Positions 13,501 through 24,846 of a stretch of DNA of 64,000 nt are shown here, in pieces. A program made the position numbers and the translations under genes. Location: NCBI GenBank assembly GCA_030015575.1, contig JASDDO010000018.1, positions 226,533,138 through 226,597,137 of the forward strand, given 5' to 3'. Numbering within the stretch: the stretch's first letter is position 1; each line of letters opens with the position of its first letter. The notes below the pieces were generated by a model. That model did no database searches and was not told the origin of the DNA. It worked only from the letters and a program-made list of their open reading frames with translations. The stretch comes from Agapanthus africanus (lineage: Eukaryota > Streptophyta > Magnoliopsida > Asparagales > Amaryllidaceae).

Positions 13501-13792
13501 TACCTTTCCTAAGCCCATGTAACTGATTACATATATGGGATCCTGACCCGGTATCTAATACCCAGGACGTAGAGCAAATGGAGAAACAGTTCTCTGTAAT
13601 GAACACACCCGAAGAAAATGCATCATCATGTACTTTCTTCATTCGGGTGGCATGGGAATCCTGGTATTCCCCTATGTCCTGTTCATTCCCATAACTCTTA
13701 TAAGAAAGAACGGAACCAACGTTCCCCAGCACAGTATAACATGCGGGTTCAGCCAATACATCCATATTATTATCTTTATTAGGGCATGACAT
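10520..13792 (-). pseudogene. Copia pol polyprotein, broken by one amber stop
   Basis: Encodes the protease, integrase, reverse transcriptase and RNase H of a Ty1/Copia element. From the ATG at 13792 the frame has 1,090 positions. Visible parts: protease DTGSGS at residues 80-85; GAG-pre-integrase zinc site H215, H220, C246, C249; integrase catalytic D276, D339 and E375 (35-residue D-E spacing); after the stop, reverse transcriptase with MDVKTAF and catalytic YVDD; RNase H with TDSS, EAEY and CDN. A single in-frame TAG at 12412-12410 separates a 460-residue front half from a 629-residue back half; everything else is open. The gag domain and CCHC knuckle normally fused upstream are absent. I chose 13792 over the in-frame Met at 13825 because the extra 11 residues come from the CT-rich tract. 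Expression would need read-through, or the copy is recently dead. Confidence 0.95.
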
Positions 13793-13800
13793 GGTCGCTA

Positions 13801-13823
13801 CCTGGAGAGAGAGAGAAGAAAAC
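13801..13823 (-). promoter_or_regulatory. Candidate 3' splice site before pol
   Basis: In minus-strand reading a run TTCTTCTCTCTCTCTCCAG ends ten bases before the pol ATG. The same polypyrimidine-AG arrangement lies before pol in A (about 2396-2418), D (about 19668-19690) and D' (about 59385-59410). It would suit splicing of a downstream pol message past the structured leader. A simple CT microsatellite is the alternative. Confidence 0.45.
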
Positions 13824-13904
13824 ACTTTAGCGTATGCTCTTGCAAGATCAGATTGGTTATTATCTTATCTAATCAGGATGGCTCCTACTGGTTTTTATCA
13901 AATC

Positions 13905-16237
13905 TGTAAGTGCACGGCGGCGCCCCGGCCGTCAATCCGACGCCGGAATGCGGAAGCGGTGAATAACTTAAATTTTTGCGGACTTTGCAAACCGGCACCA
14001 CCGCGCACTATCACCCGGGATCGTTACCATTAACTAGTCTAAGCTAACTACAAGAAAGGGAATAGAGATATACCGACGATCCAAGTCCTCCGGTCTTCTC
14101 GCCATCGTCCCGATCACTTGCGGAATGTCCCGTCTCCTCCTCGTCGCCGGAAGTGCACCACATCGCCTTCTTCGTTTACGGGCTCCCACCTCAATGCCGA
14201 GGCAACTCGGGCATGAAGCCGGCTACTCGACGTGCCCAAGAATCGCTGTAGAATGTGTAGTAGAAGAAGTCTCATTTTTGGGGTTGTGGAGTTGCCATTT
14301 GTGGAGGGATAGAACTTGGGGGTTTGTGGATTGAACTTGTGGGATTTTTGCAACATGAAATGAGTCAAAACCTCCCCACAAAAATTTGGGACAGCCCCTA
14401 CTATGTTTGGCCGGCCATGAGAGGTGAGGAGAAAATGAGAGTGACCAAAAGAATGATCCAAGAGAGAGAGAGAGAGAGGAGGGTTATCATATCAAAAGAA
14501 AAATGATCACAAAGAAAAAGTCCTCACTCAACAACCATACCCCTCATCATCATCAAATCAAAACCCACACTCAACCACCTTCCACCAACCTCATGATCAA
14601 CAACCATGATGAGCCAAAGTCAAGCCATCATGTAAAACAAAGTCAAGAAGTCAAGGTAAGGTGCTCCATCATGATACAAGGAAAGTCAAGTGATGGTGCT
14701 CATCATGAAAACCATCATGATGCAACAAGATGCAAAGAACCCCCTCCACTAATGCTTATTTGCAACAATGCAAATAAGCCCTCCTCCACCAATCTTCGGC
14801 CAATGAACGGAACAATGGAAATCGGCCGAAACGGAAAGCAAACTGGCAACTCCAGAAAACTGGTCCCGTAATAAATTACAGGAAAACCCCGATACTGTGC
14901 ATACACACCCGCATCTGTATTTCGACCGAAATACAAATGCAATGAGACAAAATCTACACTGTACTATACTAGAATCCGGCTTATACCAAAACCGGATAGT
15001 AATATCTGTTCGATCCTGATCCGTGCAATACCGCACGTATCTGATCGAACCCTGCCATATAACCATACGGCTTATAGTACAATCTGTCCGATCCTGATCC
15101 GTGCAATACCGCACGTATCTGATCGGACCTTGCCATATCTCCATACGGCCTCTACAACCTTTCGCCCGAAAGCTGAGTAACTGTAAATGTGGTGGACTCT
15201 AAAGACTCGTCAATACTATGGCTGTGGATTTAACCACTAGCACGTCAGAGGTATATGCCAATACGTGACGGGCCACCAGCTATTGACCAAAAGGGACGTC
15301 GATGAGGAAGCTCACCCCGACACCCAACTGAGCCTGTTAGTGACAATATCCGTGCAGTCCGGTCCGTTCGTCTATGAGTATCGCATGGCGGGCCTAGGGG
15401 GTTGGTAAAAGTCAGACCCCCAAAAGCGGTACAAGTCGTGTCGGAGTGTAGCCCAGAACACCCTGAGATACTACTGGAATACCTACCAGTAAATCTCCTT
15501 GCCTTGGCCAAGGACTTTGTGTAATGGCTCTCCTAGACACAGCACGACCTCACCCCCAATACCGGGAGAGACGAACCCCTGAAGATACGCTCACTGCCTC
15601 CATGTGGCTCGGGACTGTACCCAACTAAAACCTGTTTGCACGACTCCTTTGAGCCGTGGTAGGGTAGTAATCAAAGTACAGTGGGAACTCACACGAGACA
15701 AATGACGATCCCCAGGTCGATGAACTAACCTGCACACATGTCACCAGGGAACTGCCATCTGACGTCTGGTATATGACCAACTAGCATGTTCCCGGCGAGT
15801 CCTGTCCGGTGTACTCATAACCCAATGAGCACCTGTATACATCTTAGGTGATCCAACTGACACCAGTGGCTTATGAGACCGGCCACCGCCCCTCGTCGGG
15901 GTCTCGACTGTATACACTAGTCTACTAATGGAGTATCGATGCCCGGTCTCGAAACTCCCACGACTAGGGACCTTTTAAGGATATGCTTGTAGACCCCCAG
16001 CTCCCACTTATATGATCGCCCTCATACTGCTGGTGGTCAAGCAAGAATCCTAGGGGCTCTATCAACGTGTAATAGCGACGTGTCAGGTCACCTAAAACAG
16101 TACACGATGATAAAGGTAAACCAGATAGCATACTATCATCTCGAGTAAGACTGTCCTACCGGGATAGGTCCTCCCTCAATCATTACAATCACGTACCTGT
16201 GACCTAATAATTGACTCTGAGGGCACTATCTCCAACA
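13905..16237 (-). repeat. 3' LTR of copy D
   Basis: TGTAAGTGCACGGCGGCG...CACTATCTCCAACA, 2,333 bp. Differences from the partner LTR noticed by eye include positions near 14216, 14647, 14887 and 15892. Short frames inside it are duplicated in both LTRs and are not genes. Confidence 0.96.
15008..15128 (-). repeat. Tandem 78 bp hairpin repeat inside D-family LTR
   Basis: Two units (15008-15050 and 15086-15128) each form a long stem-loop. Unit 1 closes with GTTCGATC/GATCGAAC and unit 2 with GTCCGATC/GATCGGAC, a paired change; both share inner CCGTGC/CGCACG-type pairing. The right LTR has the same pair at 23070-23190. The D' LTR has one hybrid unit (about 55938-55985). Confidence 0.75.
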
Positions 16238-16252
16238 ATCTCCCACTTGCAC
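16238..16252 (-). promoter_or_regulatory. Polypurine tract of copy D
   Basis: Minus-strand reading GAGTGCAAGTGGGAGAT directly before the LTR start TGTTGGAGATAG. The D' copy has the same tract at 62681-62696. Confidence 0.88.
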
Positions 16253-19200
16253 TCAAGGCTAATTATTGCGATGTCGCATACTCACAGCCCGTGTGATACC
16301 GAACACCCAACTCCTCTACAAGTCAGTCTCACAAAGCTCGTTTGCGAAACTATTGCGTTCGAGGAATAGCCTCAGTGAGTGGATCCGCTTAGTTGTCTCT
16401 TTCCATGTCTCTCTAAATCTCAAGTTCGCGGAGAAACCCATCTCCCGAAATGAGCAATACCTGTCTTAGAATGTGTCTGGATGTCTGATGGGACATAGCT
16501 CATAAATGAGCTCCAAATCCAAACTTCTTAGACTGTATCGTCAACTGAACTTAATCAGTATCCTGCGCCATGCCACCCTCAGTATTGCCTTGGACCACCT
16601 ATCCAAAATACTGCCCCTCATCAGAAGGAAAACTATAGCTCTGACAACCTCCTTGTCGTCCATGTCACCTTGGAAGCCTGGAATGATAACTGTTTCCTGA
16701 ATGAGGCTGTCGTTATCATCTCCCTAGAACATCCAGTTATGTTCTAAAACTGCTTCCGACTGTTTCTCCAGGATTGGATTAATGTCAACTTATTGCATCT
16801 AGTGCAAGAACAACATCTGGTGTGGTACTTGACATCTCACGATTGACTCAATTGCCTGAGCAAGTGATCTGCCAATCATGCCCGTCCCTCTCCCCTTTAG
16901 TCTGTAAGACACCTTTGGAGAGGGTGACTCCATTACCTGCAGGTACACTACCGTGCCAGGAGTCGTCCATCCTAAATACTCTTAGAACGCTGTCAAGTAC
17001 CCTGATTGGGAAACCACCCAAATCTAGATCTAAGACCATAGATCTAGTAACCAGTATGTCTGATATAAAATCCATTTCCTTTGTGGAGAAACCACTGTGT
17101 GACGACCAAAGTATAACCGATCGTAGTGTAGGAGTTTCTTTTCCTACTTTGTGTATGTCATCCAAATACCATGACATCACACCCTACTACCTTCTCAACA
17201 GATCCATCCCCTATTCTGATGAAGTCAAACCCATGACTGTCACGTCAGAAATAGATGATCTATCTCCGCTACATCTGCTTTAGTCTATAAATAGACATAA
17301 GCTACCTGTCCACCAATGCTTCCGCTGCTCCCACTGACTACGACAACCCTCTGGCAGAGTCATATACACGTGCACTTCCAAAACTAGTTTAGAACGACGC
17401 TATACTCATCCTCCCGCCGGGTCTCGCAGCCTGGAACAACAGCAATGGTAATTGTGGGTAAATAAGAACTTCCCTGTCACCGTCCTTGAGGCTACCGGAG
17501 TACCTCTCGGGTGCCTGAAGTTACCCACCTTATCTGCGGAGTGGCCAATGGAATGTCAATCCAGATTGAATCTTTAGGTTCCTTATCAAATCTTCAGTAA
17601 TCGTTTGTGGTTCTGGAATCACTTCCAGTTCTACCATACTCCCACTACTGTTTTCTGAAAAAATCCATTTTTATTAAAACTGTGGCGAGTCTAGAACAAT
17701 ATCGCTATTGTTCATCCAGATGGTAGAAAGTCAACCCGCGTCATAGCCTGGGTCAACCCACAAACAGCCATTACAGAAGCGTGCCTTGAGTTATCCAGTG
17801 TCTGGTTTTAATCATAAACCGGACAACTCCCCGTACCTTAACATCGTTAAGATACGAACTATTCTATATCCAATATAGGAACAGAGGCACTGATTTAATT
17901 GAACTAGATTCAAATCATGCAGCTGTCCCCAGCGCATGTCAACTAAATGGAAGGAGGCCAGATCAGCGTTACTCAACTTAGGAATACTTCCAATTATGAG
18001 TAACCTGAAAGAGAAGCAATTTCTCTTAATCATTACTATCAACTGAACACCATACACAAGTATCTACATCTTCGATCTCTTTGAGGAATCCCGATACTTG
18101 CTATACCTGGTTCTCTACTCTATTCAAATACATATAACTTCTCCAAATTCGGACCCTGTGTTTCCACGAAACACCTGTCTAAAAATTAGAGGAGTCATAA
18201 GTAAACCGAATATAGTACGAGGACCATCCCCTCTGTCCTGATGGACTCTGGACAACATACAATACTCTGTAAAAGTCCCTTGAGTCTGATTACTCATTCA
18301 CTGTATGTCGTAGGTTGAAAACTGTACTTATGGTTAAGAAGAATTACACCGCTGTTTAATGCTCCTTACCTAACCATCCACTGATATAGGTAAATGTCGT
18401 AGACATAATTTCAGAAAGGTATATCTCACTCTATGAAAATAGACGTACAGATATATCAATTTGAAATTGGTGCATAACAGCGGATATTCAAAACCAAATA
18501 TTTGCCGACCGGCAAACAGCCCAGGTGATTTCCTCAAATATCACTGATTACAACGAATCCCGATATAATGAGGATAATCACCCAATTCCCAATAACTTAC
18601 TCCCACTCATCATCTGTAAAACCATCCAGATGTGAGAATCGTACCTGGTAAATACATACCCTGGAGTAAGTATCTAATCGGGAAATCAGTTTTCCTTTAA
18701 CATTACACAGTGAAACTGAAACATTGAAATGTTCCGATGGGGTATTCTGGTATTCCTAGTAATGCCTCTTCCAGATTCACGACTGTAACCGTATAGTTCT
18801 TTGCCACCTCTCCAAATCCCTTCATATGCCTTTAGTCTTTACTTTCTGCACACCCTTTTAGGCCAAATGGTTTTCTTCCTTCCCTACCGTTCGGCACCAG
18901 CCTATGGTTTGGAAGAAGACTATCCAATAAGCATAATGGGTGTACTGTCCCAATCCTAGGAACACTCGCAATGAGAGAGGGTGAAGATAAAAGACAACCG
19001 AATAAACCTTATTCCTATTTCTCCTGAACCAGAATCCATCCCCGAACTGGAACAAGTTCCATTCGAGTTCGTATATAACCATACGATGGAGTATCCAAAT
19101 AAACTGTGGATCTTCGTAGTGATACGGAGTGTCCTGGAGAAATACAAAGGTGATGTGGGAGTGGTAACGAAATATTTGGTTTGGTCGTGAATATCTGTTG

Positions 19201-19680
19201 CAATTTACTTTGCCCTCTTACTAATCCCTTGCTTTGTCTGAACTTAATATCTTCTGCACACCATCGTTATACTAATTGGTTTTCTTCATTCCCTACCGGT
19301 CGGCACCAGCCTAAGGTTTGGAAGAAGACTATCCAATTTGCGTAATAGGTGTACTATCTCCTAAACCAAGGAGTACTCACAACTTGAGAGAAGGAAAAAG
19401 GAAAAGACAACTGAATAATCCTATCCGTTTTCTCCAGAACCGGAAACCATCCTCGAATAAATTCTTTCGAGTTCGTATCTAACCATACGATGGTTTTGTC
19501 CAATGGAAGTGGACGTTCGTAGTAAAACGGGGTGTCCTGGAGAAAAGGGTAAAAGTAGGAGTGGCAATGAGGTTTGCAACTCTGACAATCCAAAAAGCCA
19601 GTGTTTAAGAAGGTTCGGTCAACTTGGTCACTGAGTCATAGTCTTAGGGTCGGGTCAATGATCGCTGCCAGAGAGAGAGA
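16253..19680 (-). pseudogene. Degenerate Copia pol remnant of copy D
   Basis: Related to Copia pol throughout, but every domain is broken. Recognisable pieces are a reverse transcriptase segment at 16848-17180 with SWYLDDIHKVGKE in place of WYVDDILLIGN, followed by GVTLSKG, and an RNase H tail near 16350 reading KADPLTEAIPRTQ then a stop. Near 19450 the text reads VWLDTNSKEF where copy C has the protease [10 protein letters not shown]. No zinc site or DDE triad survives in frame. The same ruined sequence, with shared stops, is present in D', so the damage predates the spread of both copies. Confidence 0.85.
18848..19600 (-). repeat. Tandem duplication (about 410 bp) in the protease region of copy D
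   Basis: Two diverged units, about 18848-19205 and 19254-19600, share CTTCTGCACACC, CGGCACCAGCCTA, GGTTTGGAAGAAGACTATCC, CATACGATGG and GTGTCCTGGAGAAA in the same order. The D' copy carries the same duplication (about 59470-60115), so it is a family trait. Confidence 0.8.
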
Positions 19681-19964
19681 GAAAAGAAACACTCAGCGTG
19701 CACTCTAACCTAGATCAGAATGGTCACCAATTTATCTAATCTGGAAACCTCCCACTGTACCTCAAATTCTCCTCCAAACCTGAAAGAAGAATTAGTCGGG
19801 GTTACCCGAGGAGTAAAGTAACTCATCAGTGGGAATCGGGATCCAACTCTCATCGCATGACAACGTGACGGAATCCGCTCACGGTATCACACTCCAGAAG
19901 GTATGCGCATATCTGGCAAGTTTCAGTACTTTTGAAACTCCCGATGTGATTTCTGCCCCATGCT

Positions 19965-20174
19965 CTTATGACCTTGACTAAGGCCAACAAATCATAAGTC
20001 ACATGTCAAGTTCTACCCGTCATTGTCCAGGTTAATTTGAATCCACCCGTACAAGCCCTTGACTAAGGCCAACAAGGCTATACGACTGTCCCAAACCAAC
20101 GCATCTATCTATGCAGCATATGAATACCCAATAGCTACCAAACACTGTGCCTTGACTAAGGCCAACAAACACAG
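19965..20174 (-). repeat. Row of three hairpins with a CCTT/AAGG core (copy D)
   Basis: Stem 1 pairs CTTATGA with TCATAAG and CCTT with AAGG around loop GACT. Stem 2 pairs AGCC with GGCT. Stem 3 pairs CTGTG with CACAG and GCCTT with AAGGC. Each has the unpaired CCAACAA on one side. It lies between the modules and pol, as in A and C. Confidence 0.8.
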
Positions 20175-20307
20175 CTTGAATACTATTGACTACCCATATG
20201 AAACGACGGAGGGCTACGAATGGTTTCTGGCGAAAACCTTTAACGTAATGAACTTGATATCGTCGAAGGAACGGATAGCTTTTTGAAAATATAGTGACGA
20301 AAACCGT

Positions 20308-20537
20308 TGCTAAAGAGGTCACTCCCGGTGAAGGGATCTCGGCTCTTTCCCCGTAGAATGGGGTGCAGGATATTCCAAATGAATACCACGGTGCAAAGCA
20401 AAAGTAATCGGCTATAGTGAAGTTAATGCCCTGACGCAAACTTATTGTCCAAGGGGTCACTCCCGGTGAAGGGATCTCGGCCCTTGCCTCGTCGACTGAG
20501 GAGCAGGATATTCTAATGAATACCACGATGCAAAACA
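20308..20537 (-). repeat. Tandem pair of three-stem modules (copy D)
   Basis: Units at 20308-20402 and 20446-20537. Unit 1 closes with AAAGAG/CTCTTT and unit 2 with CAAGGG/CCCTTG. Both keep TCCC-GGTGAA-GGGA inside. The second stem is CCCCGT/ATGGGG in unit 1 and CCTCGT/CTGAGG in unit 2. The third is GGATATTC/GAATACC, closed by TGC/GCA. Confidence 0.85.
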
Positions 20538-20686
20538 AAAGTAAACGTCCTTGCAATAACAGCTTTTGAAAAGTGTTCCAACAACATCAGATTAGGTTTG
20601 TTTTTAACTTTGCATTGATCCGAATCAATGCAGTCCCATCAATTGATCACACCACAAAGAACGAAAATATACTGATGTACGTATAT

Positions 20687-20775
20687 GCCATCCGCATTCG
20701 CCACTGGGTCCCGTCATTACCCGTTAGGTTAGCTTACTAACGACAGAGCGGGGACTGGACTAGCGCGGATGCAAA
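20687..20775 (-). repeat. Branched inverted-repeat element (copy D)
   Basis: Nested pairings CATCCGC/GCGGATG, GTCCC/GGGAC and CGTTAG/CTAACG. The same arrangement occurs in A (about 3560-3640), C (about 25358-25440) and D' (about 58300-58385), with base changes in the outer stem. Confidence 0.65.
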
Positions 20776-21711
20776 ACATATACAACATCTACTAATATAT
20801 ATACCAATATATTATATTCGCTCAAGGCGTGAATAAAATGCAACATCACAGAGAATGAACAGCATCACAGAAACAATACAGATATCTGGGATCCCCGGGT
20901 TTCACAGAGCCGCTGAAACCCGACGTTCCCCTGGTCGTGTGGATAGCCTGTGCAATGAAATCCTAGACCCCTACGGGCGCGGCAAGTCACCCGCCAAAAC
21001 CTGAAGCGAGGCAGCCCCCTTCAGCGCCGTGAATGGACCACCCAGCACTTCACGGAATCCGGTAACTTGGGCACCCCTCCTGGGTCAACCTGTACCCCCT
21101 ACGAGTGCGGCGAATAGCCCGCCAATCCTAGAGTGAAGCCCCCTCCGTCTCAATGCCATGAGATGCGGGCTTGTTGCCCTCTAGAACCCGGCTGTCCGTG
21201 CACCCCTCCGCGGGGTAATCCTAGTACAGAAAGTAAAATATACATACACCGGGTACATCGACCGCAACCAGGTCGTGCCCCAAAATAATAATACAATCAG
21301 GCAGTGACGGCAGTCCACATGTCGGACGCTCGCCCCGCAATATCAAATGTACATAATACAACCACAACTGTACTAGCATTGCATCCAGGCTATCCCCCAC
21401 GACCGATCCGCAACATCACAGCAAATACATAGAACATCAACGTGAAAGTCACGTTCGCAAATCCGTCTAACCGAGATATAGCAGTTAGACCGGATTTACC
21501 GATCGAGTGACATTCACGGTCGCAGATATAATGTAAATACTGTGAAAAATGTGTTTAAAATATCCGATCGATTAAAATATAACAAGTGGGCCCCAAAACA
21601 AAACTGCAGCAGTTACAGAAAATATGGGCCCAATTTAAATGTTCCAGAAACCCAAATTTATCCCCAGAAGCCCACTGAAAAAATCCGGCCCAATGATTAT
21701 TCCATACTGCG

Positions 21712-21752
21712 GCGGAAGCGCGGCCAGAAGTGGGTTTTGGCCGCGCTTCCGC
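21712..21752 (-). repeat. GC-rich hairpin downstream of primer site (copy D)
   Basis: A perfect 15-base stem, GCGGAAGCGCGGCCA against TGGCCGCGCTTCCGC, with an 11-base loop, about 200 bases downstream of the primer site. Confidence 0.88.
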
Positions 21753-21952
21753 GCTCTGGTTGGAATATCATTGCCTCGAATTTGAACAGTGCTCTTAGTT
21801 CATCTAGCACAGTACTTTTATGCAACCTGAAAAATTTTTGGAGACTGAAAAAATTCAACAGAAACTGTCGTGGGTGTATTTGGGTTTTCGGACATTTCGA
21901 TCGATCGGAACTGAAAAACACATTACACAAAGCTAGACTAAGTTAATGGGGA

Positions 21953-21965
21953 GGCTCTGATACCA
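21953..21965 (-). promoter_or_regulatory. Primer-binding site of copy D (initiator tRNA-Met)
   Basis: Minus-strand TGGTATCAGAGCC, one base inside the 5' LTR end CTTACA. It is the standard plant initiator-Met primer complement for minus-strand DNA synthesis. Confidence 0.93.
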
Positions 21966-21966
21966 A

Positions 21967-24299
21967 TGTAAGTGCACGGCGGCGCCCCGGCCGTCAATCC
22001 GACGCCGGAATGCGGAAGCGGTGAATAACTTAAATTTTTGCGGACTTTGCAAACCGGCACCACCGCGCACTATCACCCGGGATCGTTACCATTAACTAGT
22101 CTAAGCTAACTACAAGAAAGGGAATAGAGATATACCGACGATCCAAGTCCTCCGGTCTTCTCGCCATCGTCCCGATCACTTGCGGAATGTCCCGTCTCCT
22201 CCTCGTCGCCGGAAGTGCACCACATCGCCTTCTTCGTTTACGGGCTCCCACCTCAATGCCGAGGCAACTCGGGCACGAAGCCGGCTACTCGACGTGCCCA
22301 AGAATCGCTGTAGAATGTGTAGTAGAAGAAGTCTCATTTTTGGGGTTGTGGAGTTGCCATTTGTGGAGGGATAGAACTTGGGGGTTTGTGGATTGAACTT
22401 GTGGGATTTTTGCAACATGAAATGAGTCAAAACCTCCCCACAAAAATTTGGGACAGCCCCTACTATGTTTGGCCGGCCATGAGAGGTGAGGAGAAAATGA
22501 GAGTGACCAAAAGAATGATCCAAGAGAGAGAGAGAGAGAGGAGGGTTATCATATCAAAAGAAAAATGATCACAAAGAAAAAGTCCTCACTCAACAACCAT
22601 ACCCCTCATCATCATCAAATCAAAACCCACACTCAACCACCTTCCACCAACCTCATGATCAACAACCATGATGAGCCAAAGTCAAGCCATCATGTAAAAC
22701 AAAGTCAATAAGTCAAGGTAAGGTGCTCCATCATGATACAAGGAAAGTCAAGTGATGGTGCTCATCATGAAAACCATCATGATGCAACAAGATGCAAAGA
22801 ACCCCCTCCACTAATGCTTATTTGCAACAATGCAAATAAGCCCTCCTCCACCAATCTTCGGCCAATGAACGGAACAATGGAAATCGGCCGAAACGGAAAG
22901 CAAACTGGCAACTCCAGAAAACTGGTCCCGTAATAAATTACAGGAAAATCCCGATACTGTGCATACACACCCGCATCTGTATTTCGACCGAAATACAAAT
23001 GCAATGAGACAAAATCTACACTGTACTATACTAGAATCCGGCTTATACCAAAACCGGATAGTAATATCTGTTCGATCCTGATCCGTGCAATACCGCACGT
23101 ATCTGATCGAACCCTGCCATATAACCATACGGCTTATAGTACAATCTGTCCGATCCTGATCCGTGCAATACCGCACGTATCTGATCGGACCTTGCCATAT
23201 CTCCATACGGCCTCTACAACCTTTCGCCCGAAAGCTGAGTAACTGTAAATGTGGTGGACTCTAAAGACTCGTCAATACTATGGCTGTGGATTTAACCACT
23301 AGCACGTCAGAGGTATATGCCAATACGTGACGGGCCACCAGCTATTGACCAAAAGGGACGTCGATGAGGAAGCTCACCCCGACACCCAACTGAGCCTGTT
23401 AGTGACAATATCCGTGCAGTCCGGTCCGTTCGTCTATGAGTATCGCATGGCGGGCCTAGGGGGTTGGTAAAAGTCAGACCCCCAAAAGCGGTACAAGTCG
23501 TGTCGGAGTGTAGCCCAGAACACCCTGAGATACTACTGGAATACCTACCAGTAAATCTCCTTGCCTTGGCCAAGGACTTTGTGTAATGGCTCTCCTAGAC
23601 ACAGCACGACCTCACCCCCAATACCGGGAGAGACGAACCCCTGAAGATACGCTCACTGCCTCCATGTGGCTCGGGACTGTACCCAACTAAAACCTGTTTG
23701 CACGACTCCTTTGAGCCGTGGTAGGGTAGTAATCAAAGTACAGTGGGAACTCACACGAGACAAATGACGATCCCCAGGTCGATGAACTAACCTGCACACA
23801 TGTCACCAGGGAACTGCCATCTGACGTCTGGTATATGACCAACTAGCATGTTCCCGGCGAGTCCTGTCCGGTGTACTCATAACCCAATGAGCACCTGTAT
23901 ACATCTTAGGTGATCCAACTGACACCAGTGGCTTGTGAGACCGGCCACCGCCCCTCGTCGGGGTCTCGACTGTATACACTAGTCTACTAATGGAGTATCG
24001 ATGCCCGGTCTCGAAACTCCCACGACTAGGGACCTTTTAAGGATATGCTTGTAGACCCCCAGCTCCCACTTATATGATCGCCCTCATACTGCTGGTGGTC
24101 AAGCAAGAATCCTAGGGGCTCTATCAACGTGTAATAGCGACGTGTCAGGTCACCTAAAACAGTACACGATGATAAAGGTAAACCAGATAGCATACTATCA
24201 TCTCGAGTAAGACTGTCCTACCGGGATAGGTCCTCCCTCAATCATTACAATCACGTACCTGTGACCTAATAATTGACTCTGAGGGCACTATCTCCAACA
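21967..24299 (-). repeat. 5' LTR of copy D
   Basis: Same 2,333 bp length and termini as the partner at 13905-16237. Followed by the AAATC duplication at 24300-24304. Confidence 0.96.
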
Positions 24300-24637
24300 A
24301 AATCTTCCTTCAAACCCTAAAAGGAAAGACTAGCCGGGATTAATTACACACTACAAGTTCGCCAATCTTTCAGTCAGGCCAGTGTCGGTACTTTGAGGGA
24401 GGTCCCCCGTTCTTTCGCACGAACCTAATTAATGTAAACCTCGTTTTCCCAGAGGCGTAACCCCGTTGACACCTTTCTAGACACCTACTTGATCGGCTAA
24501 TTGTAATGTGTAAAACTCTCCCAGGAGTAACTCTTACTCGCAGTGGGTATCGGGATCCAACTATCTCATAGAAGGTATGCAATCTCATTGCAAATTTCAA
24601 CACTTGAAATTCCCGATAATATTTTGCCCCTAGCGTC

Positions 24638-24846
24638 CTATGACCTTGACAAAGGCCAACAAATCATAGTCTGCTAGTCAAGTTCAACCCGTCATTTCTT
24701 GATTGAATCAAACCCACCCGCACGGCCCTTGACAAAGGCCAACAAGGTCGTATGACTACCCTGAAACAATCTGCATCACATGCATAAGCAGATAAGTACT
24801 ATTCAGCTACCGTACAGTACGCCTTGACAAAGGCCAACAAACGCAG
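24638..24846 (-). repeat. Row of three hairpins with a CCTT/AAGG core (copy C)
   Basis: Stem 1 pairs CTATGA with TCATAG (CTTATGA/TCATAAG in D). All three keep CCTTGACAAAGG followed by CCAACAA. The outer stem of the third is weaker here than in A and D. Confidence 0.75.

Larger units (their letters stand above)
13905..24299 (-). mobile_element. Non-autonomous Copia-related LTR element, copy D
   Basis: A complete 10.4 kb element inserted just upstream of the pol of copy C. Both LTRs are exactly 2,333 bp, the target duplication AAATC is perfect (13900-13904 and 24300-24304), and primer site and polypurine tract are in place. By eye the LTRs differ at only about four positions, so the insertion is very recent. 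The internal 5.7 kb has the same plan as C, but pol is unreadable. A second copy, D', is at 54834. Confidence 0.96.

Noticed and set aside
14114-14461. A 115-codon frame repeated at 22176-22523
   Set aside because: Both lie at the same place in the two LTRs of copy D. The duplication comes from the LTRs and no protein family is recognisable.
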